A DNA stretch of 64,000 nucleotides from Eubacterium sp. (GTDB lineage: Bacteria > Bacillota > Clostridia > Peptostreptococcales > Anaerovoracaceae): assembly GCA_017533915.1 (NCBI GenBank), contig JAFWHX010000020.1, forward strand, positions 124,001 to 188,000, given 5' to 3'. The notes below the pieces were generated by a model, which saw nothing but the letters and a program-made list of their open reading frames with translations, was not told the DNA's origin and did not search any database. The number at the start of each line of letters is the position of its first letter. Positions within the stretch are counted from its first letter, which is position 1. Below are positions 43,472-52,781 of the stretch, one piece after another. The position numbers and the translations under genes are program-made.

Positions 43472-43804
43472 ATGAATGACAGAAAACTACTTGGAAAGAT
43501 AGGTGAGGATCTCGCTGTTTCATTACTTTTTGCCGAAGGATATACGATAATGGACAGGAATTTCAGGTCTCATTTCGGGGAGATAGATATCGTATGTGAG
43601 AAGGATGGAACAGTATATTTTGTCGAGGTGAAGACGAGAACGAGTGATATCTTTGGTGAACCGGACGAGGCCGTGAATAGTGTCAAGCAGTACAGGATGA
43701 AAAAGACTGCAGAATTCTACATGGTCAGAAAGAAGATAGATGCGGAAGTCACTTTTAAGATCATAGAAGTAATGATACGTGAGACTGATGATGCTCTCAT
43801 GTGA
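43472..43804 (+). CDS. yraN: YraN/UPF0102 family endonuclease-like protein
   Basis: A 110-residue protein with the Holliday-junction-resolvase-like core: LGKIGEDLAVSLL, YTIMDRNFRSHFGEIDIVCEKDGTVYFVEVKTRT. The Glu/Asp/Glu-x-Lys set (GEIDIV ... VEVK) is the PD-(D/E)XK metal site. The function in bacteria is unproven. GGGAGAGAT lies just before the ATG. It starts a run of co-directional genes (yraN, comM, dprA, topA) that is common in Firmicutes and linked to DNA processing. Confidence 0.92.
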   Translation: MNDRKLLGKIGEDLAVSLLFAEGYTIMDRNFRSHFGEIDIVCEKDGTVYFVEVKTRTSDIFGEPDEAVNSVKQYRMKKTAEFYMVRKKIDAEVTFKIIEVMIRETDDALM

Positions 43805-43836
43805 GTGTGATAAAAGAACGTCAGAAGGGGGGGTAT

Positions 43837-45375
43837 ATGATATCCAAGGTTTTTTCAGCTGTGATCAAGGGAATAGAAGCAGTACCGGTCACGATCGAAA
43901 CTGACATAGGACGCGGTCTTCCGGGTTTCATAATAACAGGTCTGGCTGATGCGACGGTTAAAGAAGCTGCAGTCAGAGTGAGAGCAGCGATAATGAATTC
44001 GGGCTTCAGGTTTCCAAATGGAAAGATAAGCATAAACATCGCGCCGGCAGGTATAAGAAAAAGAGGAAGCGCTCTTGATCTCGGGATAGCGATAGGCATA
44101 TTGACTGCATCGGGTCAGATCCTGGGATCCAGACTCAGCAGGTACATAATAGCCGGAGAGCTGTCTCTGGACGGCTCCGTTTGCCCGACTCCAGGCATAC
44201 TCAACATAGCAGATGAGGCGGCAAAGTGCGGGAGATCGGCAGCAGTGCCTGCTGCAAACCTTAAAGAGGCTGCTATCATCCGCGGTCTTGAAGTGTATCC
44301 TGTGAATAATCTGAGAGAGATGGCTGATCATCTTAATTTGTCATATGAGATCGCCCCTGTTACGAGCGCTGACGTTGAAAATGCAGGCCTGGAATATACC
44401 AGGAATAATGATGCTGTGGATTTCAGCGATGTAAAAGGGCAGGAGCAGGCGAAAAGAGCTCTGATGATAGCCGCTGCAGGCGGCCATGGTGTCCTGATGA
44501 CAGGAAGTCCATCTACCGGGAAGACCATGCTCGCAGAGCGGATACCGGGTATAATGCCGCCGATGTCATATAAAGAGATAATAAAGACTACAGAAGTATA
44601 CTCTGCAGCAGGGCTTCTTTCAGAAGAGATGCCATTTATAAATGAAAGGCCATTCAGAAGGCCTCATCATTCAGTTACTGAAGCCGGGCTGATCGGAGGC
44701 GGTAATTATCCGAAGCCGGGAGAGATAACTCTTGCGAGCAGCGGCATCCTTTTCCTCGATGAGCTGGCTGAGATGGATCCGAAGGTCGTTGATGCTCTGA
44801 GAGAACCGCTCGAACGAAAGACAGTGTCCTTTATAAGAGGTGGAGAGACTTATACTTTCCCGGCGGACTTCCTTTTCATCGCAGCTTCCAATCCATGCAG
44901 GTGCGGATATTACGGCGATCCGGATCACAGATGCATCTGTTCACCGGGTGATATAGAGAGATACAGACAGAAGATATCCGGACCTATTATGGACAGGATA
45001 GATATCCACCTTGATCTCAGAGGAGTTGCATATAGTGATCTTGAGAAGAAAGACGGAATGTCTACGGCTGAGATGCAGGAGATGGTACTCCGGGCGAGGA
45101 GTACGCAGCTCAACAGATTCCGCGATGCAGGGATCGAGCTGAACAGTCAGATGACAGATAAGATGATCAAAAAGTATGTAAGGATGGAAACCGACGGGGA
45201 GACCCTGATGAAGAGCGCGTATGAATCGCTCAAGCTCAGTCCAAGGACGATGATGAGGACCATTAAGGTCGCGCAGACGATATCAGATCTGTACGGCAAA
45301 GAATGCGTCGGCGCGGATGAGATAAGTGAAGCCCTTCAATACAGCAGATATGGCAAGGAAAACGGGGTGAAGTGA
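43837..45375 (+). CDS. comM: ComM/YifB-type Mg-chelatase-like AAA+ ATPase
   Basis: A 512-residue AAA+ helicase-like protein. The N-terminal Lon-protease-like domain (GLPGFIITGLADATVKEAAVRVRAA) is followed by the ATPase core: Walker A MTGSPSTGKTMLAERIPGI, Walker B GILFLDELAEMD, sensor FIAASNPCRCG with a four-Cys zinc cluster (NPCRCGYYGDPDHRCIC). The C-terminal Mg_chelatase_C domain ends near SDLYG. ComM promotes branch migration during natural transformation. Start 43837 follows AAGGGGGG; the earlier GTG at 43801 is rejected. The stop overlaps the dprA start. Confidence 0.95.
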   Translation: MISKVFSAVIKGIEAVPVTIETDIGRGLPGFIITGLADATVKEAAVRVRAAIMNSGFRFPNGKISINIAPAGIRKRGSALDLGIAIGILTASGQILGSRLSRYIIAGELSLDGSVCPTPGILNIADEAAKCGRSAAVPAANLKEAAIIRGLEVYPVNNLREMADHLNLSYEIAPVTSADVENAGLEYTRNNDAVDFSDVKGQEQAKRALMIAAAGGHGVLMTGSPSTGKTMLAERIPGIMPPMSYKEIIKTTEVYSAAGLLSEEMPFINERPFRRPHHSVTEAGLIGGGNYPKPGEITLASSGILFLDELAEMDPKVVDALREPLERKTVSFIRGGETYTFPADFLFIAASNPCRCGYYGDPDHRCICSPGDIERYRQKISGPIMDRIDIHLDLRGVAYSDLEKKDGMSTAEMQEMVLRARSTQLNRFRDAGIELNSQMTDKMIKKYVRMETDGETLMKSAYESLKLSPRTMMRTIKVAQTISDLYGKECVGADEISEALQYSRYGKENGVK

Positions 45376-46235
45376 TGGAAACGTCGTTTATCGAAAAAGA
45401 TGATGCGGCATATCCGGAACTGCTAAAAGAAATAACAGATCCGCCTGAAAGACTCTACTACAGAGGTGATGTCAGTCTGCTTCGCACTAGATGCTTTGCT
45501 GTAGTAGGGAGCAGGAAGGCGACCAGACCGGGGCTTCTTGCTGCAGAAATGATCGGCAGAAGACTCGCGCAGTGCGGGATTACAGTTGTGAGCGGTCTTG
45601 CGGAGGGCGTAGATTCAGCTGCGCATAAAGGTGCTCTTTCTGCAGGCGGAAGGACTATAGCCGTGCTGGCCAATGGGCTGGATCAGTATTATCCTGCTGT
45701 TAACAGAGATGTACAGAAAGAGATAGAACGGAAAGGCCTGCTGATCTCTGAATACCCTGACGGTACTGTATCTAAAAGGTATTATTTCCCTTTAAGGAAC
45801 AGGATAATATCCGGGATCTCAGAGGTCGTCACGGTCGCTGAAGCTGCGCTAAGGTCAGGATCTCTCATAACTGCAGAAGCTGCGGCAGAGCAGGGACGGA
45901 GAGTGTTCGCTGTACCCGGAAATTTCATGATAGATCGCTGCGCCGGGACGAACCATCTCATAGCTGACGGCGCTGAAGAGCTGATAGACATAAATCTGTT
46001 TCTTGAGGAGACAGGACTGTCGATGAGGACAGATGAAAACCTGCCGGCATTATCTGCCGATGAACAGGAAGTACTCAGAACGATCAGGGATCTTGGAGAG
46101 ACTACGACAGATGAGATAGTCATGAAGACTCTGAAGCCGGCAGGTATGGTGAACTCCATCATAACAGTACTTGAGATCAAAGGGCTGGTATCAATGGAAA
46201 TGGGAAAGGTGTTTCCATCAACAAGCGCTTTTTAG
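45375..46235 (+). CDS. dprA: DNA processing protein DprA
   Basis: A 286-residue protein that loads RecA on incoming single-stranded DNA. Rossmann motifs are clear: VVGSRKATRPGLLAAEMIGRRLA, VSGLAEGVDSAAHKGAL, TIAVLANGLDQYYPAVN, FPLRNRIISGIS and AVPGN. A small winged-helix-like DprA C-terminal domain (VLRTIRDLGETTTDEIV) follows. The ATG at 45375 overlaps the comM stop; GGGG precedes it. A GTG one codon earlier is possible. Close linkage with comM and the downstream topA suggests one DNA-uptake and processing unit. Confidence 0.96.
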   Translation: METSFIEKDDAAYPELLKEITDPPERLYYRGDVSLLRTRCFAVVGSRKATRPGLLAAEMIGRRLAQCGITVVSGLAEGVDSAAHKGALSAGGRTIAVLANGLDQYYPAVNRDVQKEIERKGLLISEYPDGTVSKRYYFPLRNRIISGISEVVTVAEAALRSGSLITAEAAAEQGRRVFAVPGNFMIDRCAGTNHLIADGAEELIDINLFLEETGLSMRTDENLPALSADEQEVLRTIRDLGETTTDEIVMKTLKPAGMVNSIITVLEIKGLVSMEMGKVFPSTSAF

Positions 46236-46316
46236 AGCGGAAAGACTGAGCTGTTATACCATATAAACAGTTTCATGCAGCCTCTGTGAAGATATTGTGT
46301 TTATTTATATAATTGT

Positions 46317-46344
46317 TTGACTATTCAGAATCGTGTGGTATAAT
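46317..46344 (+). promoter_or_regulatory. Promoter of topA
   Basis: TTGACT (46317-46322), 16-base spacer ending TGG, perfect TATAAT (46339-46344); TGGTATAAT is also an extended -10. Confidence 0.8.
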
Positions 46345-46380
46345 CACGTACCAGATATTAGTTTTGATGCAGGAGGAATT

Positions 46381-48537
46381 ATGGCACAGACCGGAACAGT
46401 TTCAAAAACAAAGGCAAAGACTGGGACAAGAAAGGCTAAGACATCCGGCTCATCATCAGAGCCGAAGAAAAAGCTTGTCATAGTAGAGTCTCCGTCAAAG
46501 GCCAAAACTATAGGTAAATACCTTGGTTCCACATATAAAGTAGTAGCATCTGTAGGACATGTAAGGGACCTTCCGAACAGTAAGCTCGGCATAGATACAG
46601 AAAACGGCTTCGAGCCGCAGTATATTTCGATAAGAGGAAAAGGACCGCTCATCAAGGAACTCAAGACGGAAGCAAAGAAGGCATCTAAAGTATACCTTGC
46701 TACCGACCCGGACCGCGAAGGTGAAGCGATCTCCTGGCATCTCGCATATCTTCTCGGTATCGATCCGTCCAGCAAATGCAGGATAGCCTTCAATGAGATA
46801 ACCAAGGATACGATCAAAGAAGCTGTCAAGCATCCAAGGGAGATAGACCTTGATCTTGTTGATGCACAGCAGGCAAGACGTGTTCTTGACAGGCTCGTTG
46901 GCTATCAGATAAGTCCGCTCCTCTGGAGAAAGATAAGGAGAGGTCTTTCAGCGGGGCGCGTTCAATCCGCGGCGCTGAAGATCATATGTGACCGCGAAAG
47001 AGAGATACAGGATTTTGATCCACAGGAATTCTGGACGATAGACGCTGAATTCAGAAAAGGAAGAAAATTCACCGCGCGGTTTGAGAAGCGTGACGGAAAG
47101 GATTACAGACCGTTGAACGAGGCGGAGAAGGACAACGTTCTTGCGGAGCTGGAAGGAAAAGGTGCAGACTGCGGAAATGGCGCCGGCGTCTATAGTGTCG
47201 CCGGAGTTACAGAGAAAGAGCTTCATCCTAGGTCATATGCTCCGTTTACTACGAGCAGCATGCAGCAGGAAGCATCGACCCGTCTCAACTTCGGCACGAG
47301 CAAGACCATGAAAGTGGCTCAGCAGCTTTACGAAGGCGTAGAGATAAAAGGAAGAGGCATGCTCGGACTTATCACTTATCTGAGGACCGACTCCGTAAGA
47401 ATATCAGATACCGCCAAGGCTGCCGCGGCGAAGTTCATTGAACAGACATATGGCAAAGAGTATGTCGGAAAGAATTATTTCTCAAACAAAAAGAAAGAGA
47501 TACAGGATGCGCACGAAGCAATAAGGCCTACTAACGTAGACATAGTTCCTGACGAGGTGAGAGGAGAGCTTACTCCCGATCAGTATAAATTGTACAAACT
47601 CGTATGGACCAGATTCGTCGCAAGTCAGATGAGTCCTGCTACGGTAAAGAGCGTTACAGCTGACATAGTAAATGGAAGGTACACGTTCATCGCCAAGGGG
47701 TCCAAGGTACTTTTTGACGGATATCAGAAAGTATATAAGTACAAGAAGGATGATGAAGAGGACAGGATGATCCCAGAGCTGGAAAAGGGCGAGGCATTGG
47801 TCCCTCTGTCACTTGACTGTGAGCAGAATTTCACCAAGCCGCCTTCGAGATATACAGAAGCAAGTCTCGTAAAAGAGCTCGAGGAGAAGAATATAGGGCG
47901 TCCAAGCACGTACGCTCCGATCATCTCGACCCTTTCTGATCGTAAATATGTAAAAAAAGAAAAGAAATCTCTTGTACCGACTGACCTCGGCTTTACAGTG
48001 AATGACATAATGAACGAATACTTTACAGATATCGTCGACGTTAAATTCACTGCTGCGATGGAAGACAGGCTCGATGATGTGGAAAGCAAAGGCGCTGACT
48101 GGAAAAACCTGATAAGTGAGTTCTACGGCCCGTTCTCTGAGGAACTGAGTAAAGCCGATAAGGCTATCGAAAAAGTGGAGATCCAGGACAGACCTACAGA
48201 TGAGGTGTGTGAGCTCTGCGGAAGACCGATGGTCATCAAGACAGGCCGCTTCGGCGAGTTCATGGCATGCAGCGGCTATCCTGAGTGCAAGAACACCAGA
48301 CCAATAGTCAAGCCGACAGGCGTCAAGTGTCCTGAATGCGGTAAGGAGATAGTGGAAAGACGGTCGAGAAAAGGAAAGATATTTTATGGTTGCAGCGGTT
48401 ATCCTGACTGCAAAGTGTCATTCTGGTACAGGCCTGTAGATAAGAAATGCCCTAAATGCGGCAGCCTGCTCATAGAGAGAAAGGGACGCGGCACAACGCT
48501 TGCATGCTCGAGCGATAGCTGCGATTATAAAGAATAG
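46381..48537 (+). CDS. topA: DNA topoisomerase I
   Basis: Relaxes negative supercoils by nicking one strand. Toprim motifs KLVIVESPSKAKTIGKYLG and YLATDPDREGEAISWHL are present; the active-site Tyr lies in GLITYLRTDSVRIS. Three C-terminal four-Cys zinc fingers follow residue 610 (CELCGRPM, CPECGKEI, CPKCGSLL), the last with a slightly altered spacing (CSSDSC). The start at 46381 follows GGAGGAATT; a longer frame from 46333 includes the promoter region and is rejected. An extra 30-residue Thr/Lys/Ser-rich N-terminal tail precedes the Toprim domain. The product is 718 residues. Confidence 0.97.
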   Translation: MAQTGTVSKTKAKTGTRKAKTSGSSSEPKKKLVIVESPSKAKTIGKYLGSTYKVVASVGHVRDLPNSKLGIDTENGFEPQYISIRGKGPLIKELKTEAKKASKVYLATDPDREGEAISWHLAYLLGIDPSSKCRIAFNEITKDTIKEAVKHPREIDLDLVDAQQARRVLDRLVGYQISPLLWRKIRRGLSAGRVQSAALKIICDREREIQDFDPQEFWTIDAEFRKGRKFTARFEKRDGKDYRPLNEAEKDNVLAELEGKGADCGNGAGVYSVAGVTEKELHPRSYAPFTTSSMQQEASTRLNFGTSKTMKVAQQLYEGVEIKGRGMLGLITYLRTDSVRISDTAKAAAAKFIEQTYGKEYVGKNYFSNKKKEIQDAHEAIRPTNVDIVPDEVRGELTPDQYKLYKLVWTRFVASQMSPATVKSVTADIVNGRYTFIAKGSKVLFDGYQKVYKYKKDDEEDRMIPELEKGEALVPLSLDCEQNFTKPPSRYTEASLVKELEEKNIGRPSTYAPIISTLSDRKYVKKEKKSLVPTDLGFTVNDIMNEYFTDIVDVKFTAAMEDRLDDVESKGADWKNLISEFYGPFSEELSKADKAIEKVEIQDRPTDEVCELCGRPMVIKTGRFGEFMACSGYPECKNTRPIVKPTGVKCPECGKEIVERRSRKGKIFYGCSGYPDCKVSFWYRPVDKKCPKCGSLLIERKGRGTTLACSSDSCDYKE

Positions 48538-48544
48538 TATACAG

Positions 48545-48582
48545 GAGCACCGGTGCGTCATATGATCGTCAGCCCGGTGCTC
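48545..48582 (+). other. Hairpin between topA and hslV
   Basis: GAGCACCGG (48545-48553) pairs perfectly with CCGGTGCTC (48574-48582). No T-run follows, so read-through into hslV is expected; it may be an mRNA end or processing signal. Confidence 0.6.
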
Positions 48583-48605
48583 GCGTTGAAAAGGAGAGAT
48601 AAATA

Positions 48606-49166
48606 ATGATAGAATTCCATGCCACGACTATATGCGCTGTAAGGAGAAGCGCTGACGACGTTGCTATCGGAGGGGACGGACAGGTCACGATGGGTGAGTC
48701 TGCGATCATGAAGAATGGAGCGGTAAAGGTCAAGAAGATCTTTCACGATTCAGTTCTTACAGGATTTGCGGGTTCAGTAGCGGACGCGTTCTCTCTTACG
48801 GAGAAGTTTGAGAAGAAACTTGAGGAGAACGGCGGAAATCTGAAAAGAGCAGCTGTTGACCTGGCAGAGATATGGAGATCAGATAAAGGTATGAGAAGTC
48901 TGGAAGCCCTTATGATAGTAGCAGACAGAGACGATCTCCTCGTGCTTTCCGGAAACGGCGAGATAATCGCACCGGATCAGAGCTTCGTTGCAATAGGGTC
49001 AGGCGGTAATTATGCATATTCAGCAGCGAATGCCCTGTATAACCATACAGATATGGACGCTGAGCAGATCGTCAGGGAATCACTTAAGATCGCCTCTTCG
49101 ATCTGTGTTTATACAAATGACCACATAACAGTAGAGAAGCTTGGAGGGGATAAGGATAATGAGTGA
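48606..49166 (+). CDS. hslV: ATP-dependent protease subunit HslV
   Basis: Proteasome-like peptidase that works with HslU. The mature N-terminus should begin at Thr in HATTICAVRR; the precursor keeps six residues (MIEFHA) before it, so removal of a short propeptide is required. GGDGQVTMG, KVKKIFHDSVLTGFAGSVADAF and GSGGNYAYSAANAL are typical. The product is 186 residues. AAGGAGAG lies about six bases before the ATG region. The stop overlaps the hslU start by eight bases. Confidence 0.95.
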   Translation: MIEFHATTICAVRRSADDVAIGGDGQVTMGESAIMKNGAVKVKKIFHDSVLTGFAGSVADAFSLTEKFEKKLEENGGNLKRAAVDLAEIWRSDKGMRSLEALMIVADRDDLLVLSGNGEIIAPDQSFVAIGSGGNYAYSAANALYNHTDMDAEQIVRESLKIASSICVYTNDHITVEKLGGDKDNE

Positions 49167-50634
49167 GAATAACAAAGCTGATAAGGCTCTTGTGAGCACC
49201 GGCAGCCCTGAAGAAAGCAAAAAAAGTATCCAGAGCCTTACTCCGAAGGAGATCGTTGCAGAGCTCGATAAATACATAATAGGACAGGATTCCGCAAAGA
49301 AGTCTGTTGCTGTCGCTCTTAGGAACAGGTATAGAAGAAGCCTGGTCTCGGAAAAGATGCGTGAGGAGATAACGCCTAAGAATATCCTCATGATGGGACC
49401 TACAGGATGCGGAAAAACTGAGATCGCGAGAAGGCTCGCAAAACTCATGAACGCACCTTTTGTGAAAGTAGAAGCTACCAAGTTCACAGAGGTCGGATAT
49501 GTAGGAAGAGACGTTGATTCCATGATAAGGGATCTGGTAGAGACGTCGCTCAGGCTTACAAAGAACGCTCATATGCAGGAAAAGTACGACATCGCCGACA
49601 TGCTCGCAGAGCAGAAGATCCTGGAAGCGATAATCCCGGGGGCAAAGCAGAGCGAAACAAAAGTACAGAAGACCCCATATGAGATGATCATGAACGCGTA
49701 CATGGGTCAGCAGAACCAGCAGACACAGCCTCAGGAGAACGTGCAGCAGACACAGGAGACAGAGCTTGCAAGAGAGCAGGTAAAGCAGCAGCTTAGAGCA
49801 GGCCTACTGGAGGATCAGCTCATCGAGATACAGATCGACGATAAGCCGATGTCTAACCAGCTTGATGTCGGCAACGAAGGCATGAGCATAGCGATCGGGA
49901 ACATTTTCGACGGCATGATGCCTAAGAAGACCAAGACAAAGAAGGTAAGGGTAAAGGACGCCAGAAGGATACTGCGCGAGCAGGAAGCCCAGAATCTTCT
50001 GGATATGGACCAGATCACGGATGAAGCGCTGAATAATGCTGAACAGAACGGTATAGTCTTCATAGATGAGATAGACAAGATAGCAAACGCGAACAACTAT
50101 TCAGGAGCGGACGTTTCCAGAGAAGGTGTACAGAGGGATATTCTTCCTATAGTTGAGGGGAGTGTAGTCAATACAAAGTACGGCCCTGTTAAGACAGACC
50201 ATATCCTGTTCATAGGGGCAGGAGCCTTCCATACTGCAAAGCCGACAGACCTCATCCCTGAGCTTCAGGGAAGGTTCCCGATAAGGGTGGAGCTTAAGAG
50301 CCTTGATAAAGAAGATTTTGTCAAGATCCTTACAGTTCCTGAGAATGCGCAGGTCAAACAGCATCAGGCACTGCTTGCGACAGAAGGTATCGACCTTGAA
50401 TTCACGGACGACGCTATAGACGAGATCGCTGATCTTTCCTGCAAGATGAACGAGCAGAATGAGAACATCGGCGCAAGAAGGCTTGCGACAGTGCTCGAGA
50501 AGCTGCTAGAAGATATTTCATATGAAATCCCGGAGCCGGATGAGAGCGGGAAGATAACGATCGACAGAGATTTTGTCAGAAGTAAGTTTGCCGACACGAT
50601 AAGACGTGACGACATGGATAGATATATCATATAG
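49159..50634 (+). CDS. hslU: ATP-dependent protease ATPase subunit HslU
   Basis: AAA+ unfoldase that feeds substrates into HslV. Walker A MMGPTGCGKTEIARRLA, KFTEVGYVGRDVDSMIRDL (HslU pore region), Walker B IVFIDEIDKIA and sensor RFPIRVEL are present over 491 residues. The I-domain (residues 150-250) contains a Gln-rich tract (GQQNQQTQPQENVQQTQ) not seen in most HslU proteins. The start at 49159 overlaps hslV and follows AAGGATA. Neighbour order hslV-hslU-codY is the same as in Bacillus. Confidence 0.96.
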   Translation: MSENNKADKALVSTGSPEESKKSIQSLTPKEIVAELDKYIIGQDSAKKSVAVALRNRYRRSLVSEKMREEITPKNILMMGPTGCGKTEIARRLAKLMNAPFVKVEATKFTEVGYVGRDVDSMIRDLVETSLRLTKNAHMQEKYDIADMLAEQKILEAIIPGAKQSETKVQKTPYEMIMNAYMGQQNQQTQPQENVQQTQETELAREQVKQQLRAGLLEDQLIEIQIDDKPMSNQLDVGNEGMSIAIGNIFDGMMPKKTKTKKVRVKDARRILREQEAQNLLDMDQITDEALNNAEQNGIVFIDEIDKIANANNYSGADVSREGVQRDILPIVEGSVVNTKYGPVKTDHILFIGAGAFHTAKPTDLIPELQGRFPIRVELKSLDKEDFVKILTVPENAQVKQHQALLATEGIDLEFTDDAIDEIADLSCKMNEQNENIGARRLATVLEKLLEDISYEIPEPDESGKITIDRDFVRSKFADTIRRDDMDRYII

Positions 50635-50640
50635 AAAGCT

Positions 50641-50673
50641 GGCTTGACCGGATCTCTGGCAGGTCCGGAAGCC
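50641..50673 (+). other. Hairpin between hslU and codY
   Basis: GGCTT plus CCGGA (50641-50652) pair with TCCGG plus AAGCC (50664-50673) with a two-base bulge. It sits in the 55-base gap; no T-run follows. Confidence 0.5.
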
Positions 50674-50689
50674 TTCTACCGAGGGTGAT

Positions 50690-51469
50690 ATGAGTGATAA
50701 CAAAGAGCTTCTTGCAAGAATAAGGAAGCTGAACTGGCTTTTGTCGGAGTCCACTAAGGGCTACGTTTCTTTTGATGAGCTTTGCCGGGTGCTGGCGGAG
50801 ATGATGGAGGCTAATGTTTATGTCGTCAGTATGAGAGGCAAGGTGCTTGCTTCAGTTCTTGAAGCCGGCGGAAGCTCGGTGATCGAAGAAAAAGACGATA
50901 GAGCAGTAGTCCCGAGAAAGATAAACGACAGACTTATGAGGTTGTCAAAGCCTCTGGTAAATGCTTCTTATGAAGATATAGTTAAGCTATACGGAGAAAA
51001 ATATGAAGATGATGAAAAATATCATCTTATCGAGCCGGTCGTAAGCTGCGGAGACAGGATAGCTACCATGCTGGTAGCTCGTCCTGACCGCAAGTTCAGC
51101 GATGAGGATATAGTCATCTGTGAGCTTGGCGCAACGATAGTTGGAATGGAAGTCGCTAAAGGCCTTCATGAGGAAGAACAGGAGAATACGAGAGGACGGA
51201 TAGCGGTATCCATGGCTATCGTCAAGCTCTCATATTCTGAGCTTGCTGCTGTGAAAGATGTTTTTGCTGAACTGGAAGGGGATGAAGCTCTTCTCGTAGC
51301 AAGCAAGGTGGCAGATAAATATGGGATCACCAGGTCAGTTATAGTAAACGCTCTCAGAAAGCTCGAGTCAGCTGGAGTCATAGAGTCCAGATCGCTGGGA
51401 AGAAAAGGGACAAGAATAAAGATCCTCAATCAGTATCTGAGGGAAGAGCTGGATTCTTATGAAGTGTAG
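50690..51469 (+). CDS. codY: GTP-sensing transcriptional repressor CodY
   Basis: A 259-residue global regulator that in Firmicutes binds GTP and branched-chain amino acids and represses nutrient-uptake and amino-acid synthesis genes. The N-terminal GAF domain (LLARIRKLNWLLSESTKGYVSFDELCRVLA) and the C-terminal winged helix with recognition helix TRSVIVNALRKLESAGVIESRSLGRKGT are both present. GAGGGTGAT is the ribosome site. It could regulate the arginine, amino-acid importer and symporter genes of this window, but no CodY box (AATTTTCWGAAAATT) was found by eye. Confidence 0.97.
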   Translation: MSDNKELLARIRKLNWLLSESTKGYVSFDELCRVLAEMMEANVYVVSMRGKVLASVLEAGGSSVIEEKDDRAVVPRKINDRLMRLSKPLVNASYEDIVKLYGEKYEDDEKYHLIEPVVSCGDRIATMLVARPDRKFSDEDIVICELGATIVGMEVAKGLHEEEQENTRGRIAVSMAIVKLSYSELAAVKDVFAELEGDEALLVASKVADKYGITRSVIVNALRKLESAGVIESRSLGRKGTRIKILNQYLREELDSYEV

Positions 51470-51481
51470 ATAGATCAGGTC

Positions 51482-52114
51482 ATGAGCTGTTCATATATAA
51501 CTCCGGCGAAGAGTGCGTCGGCAGAAGTTACAATCGAAAAATCCAGATTCATTGCCTATGTGAAGCCTGTATCATCCAGAGATGAGGCGGAGGCATTCAT
51601 AAGTACCATAAGAGAGTTGGATCATGATGCGACACATAATGTTCCTGTCTATGTGATTGGAAAAGGTCAGGATGAGATGTGGTCGAGCGAGGATGGTGAG
51701 CCGCAGGGCACTGCCGGGGCACCGGTGCTTAAGATGCTTCTTCAGGAGGGATTGTCTGACGTATGTATCGTGATAACGAGATACTTTGGAGGGATCAAGC
51801 TCGGGACCGGCGGTCTGGTGAGGGCATACACGCAGGTCGCAAAAGCCGCTCTTCAGAAAGCCGGAAGATCAGAAGTAAAAGACATGCTGCTAATGCAGAT
51901 GAGCTGCGGGTACAAGACGTATAACCGTATCGAGAAATATGATTTCAGCGGAAGAGCGATCGTAAGAAACCCGAGGTATCTCGACACAGTGCAGTTTGAA
52001 TTCGTGACTGATCCAGACGATGAAGAGGAGATGATCGCACTGCTGCGGGATGTTTCAGGAGACACTGTCAGGCTATTGGAAAAAATGATAACACAGATTA
52101 AAATTATGTGTTGA
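51482..52114 (+). CDS. YigZ/IMPACT family protein (UPF0029)
   Basis: A 210-residue protein of the IMPACT family. KSRFIAYVKPVSSRDEAEAFI, DHDATHNVPVYVIG, SSEDGEPQGTAGAPVL and ITRYFGGIKLGTGGLVRAYTQ are the hallmark blocks. Eukaryotic IMPACT modulates eIF2-alpha kinases; in bacteria the role is unknown. The ATG at 51482 has only CAGG close upstream. It follows codY by 12 bases. Its last codons and stop overlap the -35 box of the tRNA cluster promoter. Confidence 0.92.
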   Translation: MSCSYITPAKSASAEVTIEKSRFIAYVKPVSSRDEAEAFISTIRELDHDATHNVPVYVIGKGQDEMWSSEDGEPQGTAGAPVLKMLLQEGLSDVCIVITRYFGGIKLGTGGLVRAYTQVAKAALQKAGRSEVKDMLLMQMSCGYKTYNRIEKYDFSGRAIVRNPRYLDTVQFEFVTDPDDEEEMIALLRDVSGDTVRLLEKMITQIKIMC

Positions 52115-52139
52115 CAAATAGTTTGCAGTACTGTATTAT
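52111..52139 (+). promoter_or_regulatory. Promoter of the tRNA cluster
   Basis: Perfect TTGACA (52111-52116), 17-base spacer, TATTAT (52134-52139), 33 bases before the first tRNA. The -35 contains the TGA stop of the preceding gene. Confidence 0.85.
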
Positions 52140-52171
52140 TTATAAATGTGTCAGGAACAAAAGCTTAACGC

Positions 52172-52247
52172 GGGCGTTTAGCTCAGCTGGGAGAGCATCT
52201 GCCTTACAAGCAGGAGGTCACAGGTTCGAGCCCTGTAACGCCCACCA
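52172..52247 (+). tRNA. tRNA-Val (TAC)
   Basis: Acceptor GGGCGTT/AACGCCC, anticodon TAC, TTCGAG T-loop, encoded CCA. First of fifteen tRNA genes. Confidence 0.97.
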
Positions 52248-52279
52248 GTCTGAAGTAAGCAGAAGTTCAGAAAGCATAA

Positions 52280-52356
52280 GGCCAAGTAGTTCAGTTGGTT
52301 AGAATGCCAGCCTGTCACGCTGGAGGTCACGAGTTCGAGCCTCGTCTTGGTCGCCA
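52280..52356 (+). tRNA. tRNA-Asp (GTC)
   Basis: Acceptor GGCCAAG/CTTGGTC with one G-T pair, anticodon GTC in CCTGTCACG, encoded CCA. Confidence 0.96.
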
Positions 52357-52363
52357 ATAACAA

Positions 52364-52439
52364 GCTGGCGTAGCACAGTCGGTAGTGCATCTGATTTGTA
52401 ATCAGAGGGTCGGGGGTTCAAATCCCTCCGCCAGCTCCA
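52364..52439 (+). tRNA. tRNA-Thr (TGT)
   Basis: Acceptor GCTGGCG/CGCCAGC, anticodon TGT, encoded CCA. A 62-base spacer without a tRNA follows. Confidence 0.97.
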
Positions 52440-52501
52440 AACAGATCACAAGTAAACATGCCGTTGGGAGATTAGTCCAGGCATCAGATCTTACACAATA
52501 T

Positions 52502-52586
52502 CGAGGGATGCCCGAGTGGCTAAAGGGGGCGGACTGTAAATCCGTTGGCTCAGCCTACGATGGTTCGAATCCATCTCCCTCGACCA
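52502..52586 (+). tRNA. tRNA-Tyr (GTA)
   Basis: Acceptor CGAGGGA/TCCCTCG, anticodon GTA in GACTGTAAATCC, long variable arm (class II), encoded CCA. The 5' base C is unusual for tRNA-Tyr, where G1 is common. Confidence 0.95.
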
Positions 52587-52591
52587 ATTAT

Positions 52592-52666
52592 GCGGAAGTG
52601 GCTCAGGGGTAGAGCATCGCCTTGCCAAGGCGAGGGTCGCGAGTTCGAATCTCGTCTTCCGCTCCA
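52592..52666 (+). tRNA. tRNA-Gly (GCC)
   Basis: Acceptor GCGGAAG/CTTCCGC, anticodon GCC, encoded CCA. Confidence 0.97.
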
Positions 52667-52671
52667 GTTCT

Positions 52672-52745
<74 letters not shown>

Positions 52746-52781
52746 TTTTTTTGTAAAGGTCAATTTATTGGCCCTTTGCTT

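Noticed and set aside
52440-52501. A sixteenth tRNA in the longest spacer before tRNA-Tyr
   Set aside because: No acceptor stem, anticodon stem or T-loop can be formed.
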